Below are positions 7,020-15,190 of a stretch of 35,851 nt of DNA, piece by piece. Under the pieces are notes generated by a model, which saw only the letters and a list, made by a program, of their open reading frames with translations, did no database searches and was not told the DNA's origin. The DNA comes from Magnetococcales bacterium. GTDB lineage: Bacteria; Pseudomonadota; Alphaproteobacteria; UBA2136. How positions within the stretch are numbered: position 1 is the first letter of the stretch; the number at the start of each line of letters is the position of its first letter. The DNA lies in the NCBI GenBank assembly GCA_002689455.1, contig NZGE01000036.1, positions 1-35,851 of the forward strand, given 5' to 3'. Made by a program: the position numbers and the translations under genes.

Positions 7020-7577
7020 ATGATTAATGCTGTTTTGTCTGACTTAACAACCCGTATGGATGGTGCGCTAAGTGCTTTAAAACATGAATTTAATGGTCTA
7101 AGAACTGGCCGTGCAAGTGCCGACCTTGTAGCACCTGTTATGGTGGAAGCTTACGGTGCGCCAATGCCTCTTTCGCAGGTGGCTACAGTTTCAGTTTCTG
7201 GTACACGCTCTTTATCTATCAGTGTTTGGGATGCGGGTCTTGTGAACGCAACCGAAAAAGCTATTCGTGATTCTGGTTTAGGTTTAAACCCAAGCACGGA
7301 AGGTAATGTTTTGCGCATTAACCTGCCTGACTTAAATGAAGAGCGCCGTGCGGAGCTTGTTAAAGTTGCTCGTAAATATGCTGAAAGCGCTCGTGTTGCT
7401 GTGCGTAACGTACGCCGTGACGGAATGGACGCTATTAAAAAAGCTGAAAAAGACGGTGACATCACTGAAGATGATAGCCATAAATACGCTGACGATATTC
7501 AAAAATTGGCAGACAAAAAAGTTGCAGATGTAGATGCGGCTCTTGCATCTAAAGAAGAAGATATTATGAAAGTTTAA
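7020..7577 (+). CDS. frr: Ribosome recycling factor
   Basis: 185 residues from the ATG at 7020, chosen because AAGGA lies just upstream and this gives the canonical RRF length; an in-frame TTG at 6993 would add nine lysine-rich residues. RRF splits post-termination ribosomes with EF-G. The family blocks are all present: LKHEFNGLRTGRAS (about 22-35), the GAPMPLSQVATVSV strand region, NPSTEGNVLRINLPDLNEERR, and the C-terminal three-helix-bundle segment with VRNVRRDGMDAIKK. Co-transcribed with pyrH. Confidence 0.98.
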   Translation: MINAVLSDLTTRMDGALSALKHEFNGLRTGRASADLVAPVMVEAYGAPMPLSQVATVSVSGTRSLSISVWDAGLVNATEKAIRDSGLGLNPSTEGNVLRINLPDLNEERRAELVKVARKYAESARVAVRNVRRDGMDAIKKAEKDGDITEDDSHKYADDIQKLADKKVADVDAALASKEEDIMKV

Positions 7578-7609
7578 TGCTTTTATAAGGAACCTTAAAA
7601 TAATCCAAC

Positions 7610-7645
7610 GGCTAGTTTATCTAGCCTTTGGTTTTCTAAGGCTAG
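7610..7645 (+). promoter_or_regulatory. Alternating hairpins between frr and uppS
   Basis: Three segments GGCTAG (7610-7615), CTAGCC (7621-7626) and GGCTAG (7640-7645) allow two mutually exclusive stems. The first pairs over a 5-nt loop and is followed by TTTGGTTTT, a weak terminator-like form; the second uses the middle and last segments and would occupy the region just before the uppS start. This has the shape of a simple attenuator but no effector is evident. Confidence 0.5.
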
Positions 7646-7655
7646 ATGATACATT

Positions 7656-8393
7656 TTGAAGAAAGTGAAACCCGTGCAAGAAACTTACAAACATGTGGCT
7701 TTTATTATGGACGGAAATGGTCGCTGGGCGACCAAACGTGGTCTTGCACGTTTAGAAGGGCATAGGCAAGGGGCGCAAACGGTGGAAAACATTGTGCGTG
7801 TTGCGCCAAGTTTAGGTATTAAAACACTTACATTTTACGCTTTTTCTAGCGAAAACTGGAAAAGACCAGAAGATGAAGTGAATGGCTTGATGGAGCTTTT
7901 GCGTATTTACTTTACGTCGAAATTAGAAAAGTTAAAGTCTAACAATATCCGTTTACGTGTCTTTGGTGATAAAACACCACAAGGCAAGCTTGGTGATGAT
8001 ATTGTTCAGATTATTGAGCAAGCTGAAGAGATGACAGAAGAATGCGATGGTTTAAATGTAAACTTTTGCATTAACTACGGTGGGCGCGATGAAATTATTC
8101 GTGCGGCACAACAATTTGCCGATGATGTAGAACGTGGTTTGCGTTTTGTGGGTGACTTGGACGAAAAGCTTTTCTCATCTTACTTGGACAGTGGCTTGCA
8201 AGCCGACCCAGACCTTGTTATTCGCACAGGTGGTGACCAGCGCATTAGTAACTTCTTGCTTTGGCAGCTTTCTTATAGTGAGCTTCAATTTGTAAAAACC
8301 GCATGGCCTGATTTTTCAGGGGAAGATTTACGCGATATTTTAATTGAAAAGCAAGCGGTTGAACGCCGCTTTGGTGCCGTAGACGTCTTTTAA
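7656..8393 (+). CDS. uppS: Undecaprenyl diphosphate synthase (cis-prenyltransferase)
   Basis: 245 residues if translated from the TTG at 7656; GTG codons at 7665 and 7674 are alternatives and no ribosome binding site decides between them. UppS extends farnesyl diphosphate with isopentenyl units to make the C55 carrier for peptidoglycan and other surface polymers. The catalytic block HVAFIMDGNGRWA near the N-terminus carries the essential Asp, followed by FYAFSSENWKRP and the C-terminal RTGGDQRISNFLLWQLSYSEL substrate-binding region, which gives length and order normal for the family. It lies 78 bp after frr, is followed by a terminator, and lacks its usual neighbour cdsA. Confidence 0.96.
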   Translation: MKKVKPVQETYKHVAFIMDGNGRWATKRGLARLEGHRQGAQTVENIVRVAPSLGIKTLTFYAFSSENWKRPEDEVNGLMELLRIYFTSKLEKLKSNNIRLRVFGDKTPQGKLGDDIVQIIEQAEEMTEECDGLNVNFCINYGGRDEIIRAAQQFADDVERGLRFVGDLDEKLFSSYLDSGLQADPDLVIRTGGDQRISNFLLWQLSYSELQFVKTAWPDFSGEDLRDILIEKQAVERRFGAVDVF

Positions 8394-8410
8394 TGTAAAA
8401 AATGAAAAGA

Positions 8411-8440
8411 AAAAACACCTGTCATTTGATGGGTGTTTTT
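8411..8440 (+). terminator. Intrinsic terminator of uppS
   Basis: AAAAACACC (8411-8419) pairs with GGTGTTTTT (8432-8440), followed by further T/A, beginning 17 nt after the uppS stop. Confidence 0.85.
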
Positions 8441-8531
8441 TATACTTGAAAATTCATATTTTTACACCACAATAAGGGTGCTAATACTTTAAACTTTTCT
8501 TTTACTTTCTTTTACTCTTACAGGAGGGGTT

Positions 8532-8756
8532 ATGCCTCTGTTCGATAAAGTTACACAGCTGAAATTTGATTGCGAAGCGTTGATTAAGGAAGCTTATGAA
8601 TATCCTGGTGTTGGAAAGTACCTTTCTGGTACAAGCCAAGCTACTTTGCTAAGGCGTTGTCAGAAGCTTCAAGATGCAAAAGACGCAGCGGGTTTAGATG
8701 CTCTTAAGGCGTTACTTATTAATTGCTGCTTGGATTTAAGTAAGCGAAAAAAATAA
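8532..8756 (+). CDS. Orphan 74-residue soluble protein, function unknown
   Basis: The ATG has a very strong ribosome binding site (AGGAGGGG, 3 nt upstream) and the gene is followed within 14 nt by a strong terminator, so it is almost certainly real. The product is mixed-charge, mostly helical, has four Cys (including a CC pair near the C-terminus) and ends in KKRKK-like basic residues (SKRKK). No signal peptide, membrane helix or family recognised. A possible weak promoter is TTTACA (8461-8466), 15 bp, TAATAC (8482-8487). It occupies the slot where cdsA and dxr normally sit between uppS and rseP. Confidence 0.75.
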   Translation: MPLFDKVTQLKFDCEALIKEAYEYPGVGKYLSGTSQATLLRRCQKLQDAKDAAGLDALKALLINCCLDLSKRKK

Positions 8757-8770
8757 ATCTCGAAAATTTA

Positions 8771-8797
8771 AAACCTCCAGTGCTGGAGGTTTTTTTG
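8771..8797 (+). terminator. Intrinsic terminator of the 74-residue gene
   Basis: A palindromic stem AAACCTCCAG / CTGGAGGTTT (8771-8780 with 8783-8792) followed by a run of Ts to 8796. Confidence 0.9.
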
Positions 8798-8879
8798 TAG
8801 GCTGAAAGGGTTGATCTTGCTATCTGTTTAAAAAATAAGCATATAATTGAGCGGTTGCTTATATAAAAAAAGAGTTTAC

Positions 8880-8908
8880 TTGTCATTATATTCATATGCT
8901 TTTATACT
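8880..8908 (+). promoter_or_regulatory. Promoter of the rseP-bamA-lpx operon
   Basis: TTGTCA (8880-8885), 17-bp spacer, TATACT (8903-8908), one of the best sigma-70-type matches in the window, about 33 bp before the rseP start. With the terminator at 8771-8797 it isolates the envelope operon from uppS. Confidence 0.8.
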
Positions 8909-8941
8909 GCCGTCACAAGTAATAATAAGGTAAAGTAATTT

Positions 8942-10114
8942 ATGAATTTTTCTCTCGAATCTATGAACTCACTTGTATCGTCTCTACCTGGTGGTGATAT
9001 TCTTTGGATGGCAATTATGTTCATCATTGTGCTTAGTATTTTGGTGTTTTTCCATGAGCTTGGTCACTATCTAGCGGCGCGCAGTGTGGGTGTTCGTGTT
9101 AACACATTTTCAATTGGTTTCGGTAAAGAGCTTTTTGGCTGGAATGATAAACACGGCACAAGGTGGAAAGTTTCACTTGTTCCTTTAGGCGGCTATGTTC
9201 AAATGTTGGGCATGGACGAAGTGGAAGAAGTGACCGAGAAAAACAAAGAAGAGTCTTTCTCTGAAAAAGGCGTTTGGCAACGTATATGGGTTGTTTTTGC
9301 TGGCCCATTGGCAAACTTTATCTTAGCGGTTGTTTTCTTAATTGGCCTTATGCTGAGCGGTGAAGAAGTTTTAAAGCCGCACGTGGGTGAGGTGATCGCT
9401 GACTCAGCAGCTGAAGCCGCTGGTATTCAAGAAGGTGATTTGTTCCTAACCATGGCAGGTGAAGGCATTATTTCATGGGAAGGTGTTGTTAAAAGCATTG
9501 CTCAAAGCGAAGGTAAGCCTTTTGAAGTAACCGTAGAACGTAACTCTATGCCTGTTACATTAATGGTGTCACCTAAAATTGAAAAGCGTACAAACTTAAT
9601 GGGCGAAGAAGTGATTATCCCATTTTTAGGTGTTTCTCCAAGTGGTGATATGACTGTGGTCGAACATTCATTCAGTGAAGCCGTTGCACTTGGCTTTACA
9701 AAAACTTACGACATTACAAACCGTATTTTAGAAGGTATTGGTAAAATTATTACAGGTTCTATTTCTGCTAAAAATGTAGGGGGCCCTGTGATGATTGCTG
9801 AAGTGGCAGGTCAAGCGGGTAGCCAAGGTTGGTATCCACTTATTATGTTTATGGTTATTATTTCTATTAACTTAGGCTTAATTAACTTGTTCCCAATTCC
9901 TGTACTAGATGGTGGACACTTACTGTTTTACTTTATTGAAGCGGTGCGTGGTAAGCCTTTGGGTGAAAAAGCACAAGAATATGGTTTCCGTATTGGTTAT
10001 GGTCTTATCATGATGTTAATGTTCCTTGCCATTAGCAATGACATTTTACGTGTGGTGGATAAAGTAAGAACCGATAAAGATGAAGTTTCACTAGAAGCGC
10101 CAATTAAAGAATAA
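8942..10114 (+). CDS. rseP: Site-2 zinc metalloprotease RseP
   Basis: 390 residues, an intramembrane protease that cleaves anti-sigma factors and remnant signal peptides in the inner membrane. The zinc motif HELGH is at 38-42 within the first membrane helix and the third zinc ligand motif LDGG is at 322-325 after NLFPIPV. Between them are GGYVQMLGMDE, the conserved WVVFAGPLANF membrane segment (about 117-127), and a PDZ region at about 140-210. Only one clear PDZ domain is apparent; the second half of the periplasmic part (about 210-240) may be a shortened PDZ. It opens the operon with bamA, 28 bp ahead of it, as in most Proteobacteria. Confidence 0.97.
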   Translation: MNFSLESMNSLVSSLPGGDILWMAIMFIIVLSILVFFHELGHYLAARSVGVRVNTFSIGFGKELFGWNDKHGTRWKVSLVPLGGYVQMLGMDEVEEVTEKNKEESFSEKGVWQRIWVVFAGPLANFILAVVFLIGLMLSGEEVLKPHVGEVIADSAAEAAGIQEGDLFLTMAGEGIISWEGVVKSIAQSEGKPFEVTVERNSMPVTLMVSPKIEKRTNLMGEEVIIPFLGVSPSGDMTVVEHSFSEAVALGFTKTYDITNRILEGIGKIITGSISAKNVGGPVMIAEVAGQAGSQGWYPLIMFMVIISINLGLINLFPIPVLDGGHLLFYFIEAVRGKPLGEKAQEYGFRIGYGLIMMLMFLAISNDILRVVDKVRTDKDEVSLEAPIKE

Positions 10115-10142
10115 ATAATAAAAGTAAAACTGGGGTAGTTTG

Positions 10143-12410
10143 ATGAAGACAAAAACGTCGATGATTCTTGCAGGTGCAGCACTTGTAAGCGCTGTAGCAG
10201 CACATGCTGAAGAAGTAAAGAAAGTTACAATTGAAGGTAACGAACGTGTGGAAGACACGGCCGTTTTAAGTTACATCAACATTTCTTCAGGTGATGAATA
10301 CGACCCAAGACAAAGTAGCCGTATTATCAAAAACCTTTACAACACAGGCTTGTTCAACAACGTTGAAATTGTTTTCACAAATGGTGAACTGGTTGTGGAA
10401 GTAGAAGAAAACCCATTGGTAAACAAAGTAGCCTTCGAAGGAAACGACGAAGTTGTAGATGAGCGCTTCCGTGAAGTGATTAGCTTAAAACCACGTGCCG
10501 TTTACACACCTTCTAAAGTTCAAAAAGACGTACAAACAATTCTTTCTTACTACCGTCAAAAAGGTTTCTTCTTAACGAAGGTAAACCCACAGATGATTAA
10601 ACGCGACCAAAACCGTGTTGACGTTATTTATCAAATTGAAGAAGGTCAAGAAACAGAAATTAAAGGCATTGACTTTGTTGGGAATGAACGTTTCAGCGAC
10701 AATGAGCTGAAGTCACTTATTCGTACAAAAGAAAGTGCATGGTGGCGCTTATGGGGTGGCACCGACCTTTACGACCCTGACCTTGTGGAAATTGATAAAG
10801 AGCTTTTACGCCGTCATTACATTCAAGCAGGTTACGCTGACTTTAACGTGGTAAGCGCCGTGGCTGAGCTGACAAAAGAAAAAGATGGTTTCTTTATTAC
10901 ATTTACAATTCACGAAGGTCCCTCATATGACTTTGGTCAAATTGATGTACGCCTAGATGCTATTGATGAAGACCTAGACCGTGACGAAATTCTAAGCACA
11001 TTAGAAGTTAAAAACGGTAACGTTTACAACGGTGCTTTGGTCGAAGAAGATATGGAAAAATTAACAACATATCTAGGGAATAAAGGTTTTGCCTTTTTGG
11101 ATGTTCGCCCTCAATTCCGTCAAGATGAAGCGGCACGCACAGTGGACGTAACATACGACATTGTTCCAGGACCACGTGTTTACGTAAACCGCATTAACAT
11201 TCAAGGTAACGACCGCACACGTGACTATGTGCTGCGCCGTGAAATGCGTTTTTCTGAAGGGGATGCATTCTCTGCAAGTAAGCTTACACGTTCTAAAGAC
11301 CGCTTAACTTACTTAGGCTTCTTTGAAGATGTTAATGTAAGACATCAAGAAACAGGTATTCCAGATAAAGTGGATATTGATGTAAACGTGAAGGAACAAA
11401 GCACAGGTGAATTTAACATTGGTGCTGGTTTCTCTAGTTATGATGGTCCATTGGCAAGTGCTGAAGTTAAAGAGAAAAACTTCCTTGGTAAAGGGCAAGA
11501 AATGAACTTTTCTATGAGCGTTTCTGGTCGTCGTCAGGACTTTAATTTTGGATTCACAGAGCCATACTTTATGAATAAAGAATTAAGCGCAGGTATTGAT
11601 ATCTTTAATGAAGAGCGTGACTACCAAGATGAATCTTCTTACGATACAAAACGTGTGGGTGCGTCCCTTCGTTTTGGTGTGCCTTTAACAGAATATGCGC
11701 GTGACTTTGTAACTGTAGGTATTAAGAAAACTGAAATTACAGGCATTGATTCAACAGCGTCTCAATTTATTCGTGCAGAAGAAGGTGAGAAAACTGCTAT
11801 TTTCTTATCTAATGCCATTACGTATGATACACGTGACAGCCGTTTAACACCAACAAAAGGTTTCAAGGCACAAGGTTCATTAGAATATTCAGGTTTTGGT
11901 TCTGATATTGAATTTTTGCGTGGTCGCATTGGCGGTTCTTGGCATAAAGAAATTCGTGATGACTGGGTGTTCACAGTTGCTGGTGAAGCGGGTGCTATTT
12001 GGGATATTAATAACGACATTCCACTTTATGAAATGTTCCAGCTTGGTGGAAACAACGGTTTACGTGGTTTCGACTTCTCGGGTATTGGCCCACGTGACGC
12101 CACAAACGACGATGCTTTAGGTGGTAAATACATGCTATCCAACACATTGGAACTTAGCTTCCCAATGGGTGCTCAAATGAAAGAAATGGGTATTAATGGT
12201 TTAGTGTTTGCCGACGGTGGATTTGTAACTGAGTTTAAAGAAAACAATTCCAGTGTGATTGACTCTAAAACTTATCGTGCTAGTGTAGGTATAGGTGCTT
12301 ACTGGCGTAGCCCACTCGGCCCACTACGTTTCGAGTTTGCTTTGCCTGTTTCAAAAGCGAAAGAAGATAGAACAAAAATCTTCAGCTTTAACTTTGGTAC
12401 AAGATTTTAA
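10143..12410 (+). CDS. bamA: Outer-membrane protein assembly factor BamA
   Basis: 755 residues from the ATG at 10143 (an in-frame TTG precedes it directly). A signal peptide ends at AAHA|EE. Five POTRA domains follow (about 25-400), each with the glycine-rich strand seen in GNERVED, GNDEVVDERF, GNERFSDNELKS and GNDRTRDYVLRREM. The C-terminal half is a 16-strand beta barrel beginning near GEFNIGAGFSS, including the GLRGF motif of loop 6 and ending in the terminal Phe (FNFGTRF) typical of outer-membrane barrels. BamA folds and inserts beta-barrel proteins. A GGGG ribosome binding site is 7 nt upstream. The following gene encodes the Skp chaperone that delivers its clients. Confidence 0.98.
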   Translation: MKTKTSMILAGAALVSAVAAHAEEVKKVTIEGNERVEDTAVLSYINISSGDEYDPRQSSRIIKNLYNTGLFNNVEIVFTNGELVVEVEENPLVNKVAFEGNDEVVDERFREVISLKPRAVYTPSKVQKDVQTILSYYRQKGFFLTKVNPQMIKRDQNRVDVIYQIEEGQETEIKGIDFVGNERFSDNELKSLIRTKESAWWRLWGGTDLYDPDLVEIDKELLRRHYIQAGYADFNVVSAVAELTKEKDGFFITFTIHEGPSYDFGQIDVRLDAIDEDLDRDEILSTLEVKNGNVYNGALVEEDMEKLTTYLGNKGFAFLDVRPQFRQDEAARTVDVTYDIVPGPRVYVNRINIQGNDRTRDYVLRREMRFSEGDAFSASKLTRSKDRLTYLGFFEDVNVRHQETGIPDKVDIDVNVKEQSTGEFNIGAGFSSYDGPLASAEVKEKNFLGKGQEMNFSMSVSGRRQDFNFGFTEPYFMNKELSAGIDIFNEERDYQDESSYDTKRVGASLRFGVPLTEYARDFVTVGIKKTEITGIDSTASQFIRAEEGEKTAIFLSNAITYDTRDSRLTPTKGFKAQGSLEYSGFGSDIEFLRGRIGGSWHKEIRDDWVFTVAGEAGAIWDINNDIPLYEMFQLGGNNGLRGFDFSGIGPRDATNDDALGGKYMLSNTLELSFPMGAQMKEMGINGLVFADGGFVTEFKENNSSVIDSKTYRASVGIGAYWRSPLGPLRFEFALPVSKAKEDRTKIFSFNFGTRF

Positions 12411-12437
12411 TTAAGGTAAATAAAAAGGGTAAAACTT

Positions 12438-12965
12438 ATGAAAAAATTAGCCTCTATTTTTGCAATCTTCGCTGTTTTAGCAATGCCAGCTATGGCTGAA
12501 ACTAAAATTGCGGTTATTGATATGCAAATGGTAATGAATGGAACTGAAGCGGCTCAAGATACCCAAGAAAAGTTGCGCCAAGAAGGTGAAGAGGCAAACA
12601 AGCGCTTTGCTGAAATGGAAGAAAGCTTCAAACAGCGTGTTGAAGACCTACGCCGCAAAAAAGAAATTTTAAGTGAAGAAAAATACTTAGAAGAAGAATC
12701 TGAACTGCGCAAACTTTATCGTGATCAACAAAGCGAAGTTCAAAGCGTGAACGAACGTTTGTCACGTGAATACAAGCGTGTTCAAAAGCAGATTAGCGAC
12801 GAAGTAGATGATATTGTTCAAGACCTTGCTAAAGAACGTGGCTACGATGCTGTTTTACGCCGTGGATACTTGATGTATGCTTCAAAATCGGTTGATATTA
12901 CAGAAGAAGTACTTAAACGTGCGGACAGTGCTTTGAAAAAGAAAATGTCTAAAAAAGGTCTGTAA
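12438..12965 (+). CDS. skp: Periplasmic chaperone Skp/OmpH
   Basis: 175 residues with a signal peptide (KKLASIFAIFAVLAMPAMA, cut before ETK). The mature protein starts with a beta strand (KIAVIDMQMVM), continues with a long, highly charged pair of helices (about 45-130) forming the coiled-coil tentacle, and returns with the strand AVLRRGYLMYASKSVDIT, the standard Skp trimer architecture. Skp holds unfolded outer-membrane proteins in transit to BamA. It is 27 bp after bamA and 8 bp before lpxD, the conserved order in Proteobacteria. Confidence 0.93.
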   Translation: MKKLASIFAIFAVLAMPAMAETKIAVIDMQMVMNGTEAAQDTQEKLRQEGEEANKRFAEMEESFKQRVEDLRRKKEILSEEKYLEEESELRKLYRDQQSEVQSVNERLSREYKRVQKQISDEVDDIVQDLAKERGYDAVLRRGYLMYASKSVDITEEVLKRADSALKKKMSKKGL

Positions 12966-12973
12966 TATAAGAT

Positions 12974-13930
12974 ATGCCAAGACCATTTCATAAATACAAA
13001 GGGCCTTTTAAGGTGAAAGACCTAGCGGATACGCTGGGTCTTTCTTACGCTGGCGATGGTGAAAAACTGGTGCACGATGTCAACACGCTTTCAGTGGCCA
13101 CACCTGATGACTTAAGTTTTTTAGACAACGTAAAATATGCAAGCCAGCTTGAAGAAACAAAGGCAGGCGTGGTGGTTTTAAACCAAAAGCACGAAAGTAA
13201 AGTGCCAAGTGGTTGTGTTGCCATTTTAAGCGACATGCCCTATGCCGATTATGCTAAAATTTTAAACCTGTTTTACCCTGTGGAAAGTGCAGGGGTTATT
13301 CATCCAACGGCTGTGGTGGAAGCAACAGCATCCATTGGTCAAAACGTCAGTATTGGTGCGAATACTTATATTGGTGAAGGCGTGGTCATTGGCGACCATT
13401 CTATCATTGAAGCAAATGTAACCATTACATGTGCACACATTGGGCATCACACTATTATTCACAGCGGTGCTGTGATTGGTGGCGACGGTTTTGGCTTTGC
13501 TTATGATGGTCAAATGGTTCACAAGGTGCCACAAATTGGCATGGTTAAAATTGGTAACTTTGTTGAAATTGGCTCTTGCACAACGGTGGACCGAGGCTCG
13601 CTTGAAGATACAGTTATTGAAGACTATGTTAAAATTGATAACTTGGTACAAATTGCGCACAACGTAAAAGTGGGTATGGGCACTCAAATTGTTTCTCAAT
13701 CGGGTGTTGCAGGCAGTACAAAAATTGGTAAAGGTGTTATTATTGGCGGGCAATGTGGTATTGTTGGCCACATTGAACTAACCGATGGCGTGATGATTGC
13801 AGCACGCTCGGGTGTAACCAAAACCTTAACAACCAAAGGCACATATGCAGGTTTCCCTGCAGTTGAATTTAGACAATGGAAAAAACTTCAAGCGGTTATA
13901 AGCCGTTTGGTTAAGTCGAAGGAAAAGTAA
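12974..13930 (+). CDS. lpxD: UDP-3-O-(3-hydroxyacyl)glucosamine N-acyltransferase
   Basis: 318 residues, a little short of the usual 335-345. LpxD adds the N-linked hydroxyacyl chain in the third step of lipid A synthesis. An N-terminal uridine-binding domain (about 1-100) is followed by a left-handed beta helix of hexapeptide repeats starting at IHPTAVVE. Family motifs GGDGFGFA and TVDRGSLEDTVIED are present and the catalytic His is in NLVQIAHNV. A C-terminal helix (FRQWKKLQAVISRLV) closes the trimer. The ATG has a weak ribosome binding site, but the residues upstream of FKVKDLADTLG match the family's usual start. fabZ begins one base after its stop codon. Confidence 0.97.
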   Translation: MPRPFHKYKGPFKVKDLADTLGLSYAGDGEKLVHDVNTLSVATPDDLSFLDNVKYASQLEETKAGVVVLNQKHESKVPSGCVAILSDMPYADYAKILNLFYPVESAGVIHPTAVVEATASIGQNVSIGANTYIGEGVVIGDHSIIEANVTITCAHIGHHTIIHSGAVIGGDGFGFAYDGQMVHKVPQIGMVKIGNFVEIGSCTTVDRGSLEDTVIEDYVKIDNLVQIAHNVKVGMGTQIVSQSGVAGSTKIGKGVIIGGQCGIVGHIELTDGVMIAARSGVTKTLTTKGTYAGFPAVEFRQWKKLQAVISRLVKSKEK

Positions 13931-13931
13931 A

Positions 13932-14366
13932 ATGGCGACAGATTATATTGTAAAAGACCTTATACCGCACAGAGACCCTATTTTATTGGTGGACGAAATT
14001 GTAGCTGCTGAACCAAGCAAGTTTATTAAAGCAACAAAACTTGTTAAAGAAGATGAAGAAGTGTTTAAAGGGCACTTTCCATCACACCCTGTATGGCCAG
14101 GCGTTTATGCAGTTGAAGCCATTGCACAAACAGGCGCTTGTTTGGTGAATATTTCGCTTGAAAAATGCGCAAAAGATACTATTTTCTACTTCATGTCTGT
14201 GGACAGTGCAAAATTCCGTGCACCTATTTTACCAGGTGAATTGCTGGAAATGGAAGTGGAGCAAATTAAAATGAGAGGTACAATCTTTAAATTTAGTGGT
14301 CACATTAAAGTAGGTGACCAGCTGAAAGCCGAAGTTGCTTTCACAGCTAAAGTTGAAGATGTTTAG
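13932..14366 (+). CDS. fabZ: 3-hydroxyacyl-[acyl carrier protein] dehydratase FabZ
   Basis: 144 residues, normal length. A hot-dog-fold enzyme that dehydrates 3-hydroxyacyl-ACP in fatty-acid elongation and so competes with LpxA/LpxD for the same substrates. The active-site block is KGHFPSHPVWPGVYAVEAIAQ, with the catalytic His in GHFP and Glu in EAIAQ; Trp replaces the commoner Met in PVMPGV. The N-terminal LIPHRDPILLVDEI block is present. GAAGGAAA precedes the ATG and lpxD ends one base upstream, so the two are translationally coupled. Confidence 0.98.
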   Translation: MATDYIVKDLIPHRDPILLVDEIVAAEPSKFIKATKLVKEDEEVFKGHFPSHPVWPGVYAVEAIAQTGACLVNISLEKCAKDTIFYFMSVDSAKFRAPILPGELLEMEVEQIKMRGTIFKFSGHIKVGDQLKAEVAFTAKVEDV

Positions 14367-14380
14367 GGGAAAGTAATTTA

Positions 14381-15175
14381 ATGTCAGCGGTTATTCATCC
14401 AACAGCCATTGTGCACGAAGGCGCAACTTTAGGTCCAAATGTTCAAATTGGTCCATACTGCATTGTTGATGCAGAAGTTGAAATTGGCGAAGGCACAGTC
14501 CTTCAAAGCCATGTAGTTGTAAAAAACAATACAACAATGGGTAAAAACAACATTGTGTACCCATTTGCATCATTAGGGCAAGTACCACAAGATTTGAAAT
14601 ATGAAGGCGAAAAAACAACGCTGATTATTGGCGATGGCAACACAATTCGTGAATCGGTAACCATGAGCATTGGCACAAATGGTGGCGGTGGCGTTACTAA
14701 AATTGGTGATAATAACTTATTTATGGCACTTGCCCATGTGGGACACGACACACAAGTAGGCAATGGAAACGTGTTTGCCAACGGTGCAACCCTTGCAGGA
14801 CACGTTGAAATTGGAAACAACGCAACGCTGGGTGGTTTATCGGCTGTGCATCAGTTTACCCGCGTGGGTGACTATGTCATGGTGGGTGGTATGACAGCAG
14901 TGGACCGTGATGCAATTCCTTATGCCGTGGTTTCAGGCGGTCGTGGTGTGCTTGCAGGTTTAAACCTGCGTGGCTTAAAGCGTCGTGGGTTTGATAAAGC
15001 ACGCATTGCACGTATCCGTGAATATTACAGCCTTATTTTTGAAGACCAAGAAGGCACTTTAGAAGAACGTATGCAAGCCCTTTGGCTTGAAAATCAAAAC
15101 TGTGAAGACATTAACCTGTGGCGCGACTTTATTAAAGGTTCGTCACGTGGAATGAGCATGCCTTCACGTATTTAA
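14381..15175 (+). CDS. lpxA: UDP-N-acetylglucosamine O-acyltransferase
   Basis: 264 residues. LpxA transfers a 3-hydroxyacyl chain from ACP to UDP-GlcNAc, the first step of lipid A synthesis. A left-handed beta helix with hexapeptide repeats begins at HPTAIVHEGA; the catalytic His lies in MALAHVGHDTQVGN (about 110-123). The ASLGQVPQDLKY motif and the C-terminal helical domain (RRGFDKARIARIREYYSLIF onward) are typical. The start is preceded by AGGGGAAAG. It sits between fabZ and lpxI in the usual alphaproteobacterial order. Confidence 0.98.
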   Translation: MSAVIHPTAIVHEGATLGPNVQIGPYCIVDAEVEIGEGTVLQSHVVVKNNTTMGKNNIVYPFASLGQVPQDLKYEGEKTTLIIGDGNTIRESVTMSIGTNGGGGVTKIGDNNLFMALAHVGHDTQVGNGNVFANGATLAGHVEIGNNATLGGLSAVHQFTRVGDYVMVGGMTAVDRDAIPYAVVSGGRGVLAGLNLRGLKRRGFDKARIARIREYYSLIFEDQEGTLEERMQALWLENQNCEDINLWRDFIKGSSRGMSMPSRI

Positions 15176-15190
15176 AAAGAATATAAATAT

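Noticed and set aside
13262-13771. 169-codon minus-strand frame inside lpxD
   Set aside because: Antisense to the hexapeptide-repeat region; Asn/Thr/Cys-rich composition is a mirror of the repeats and lpxD is beyond doubt.
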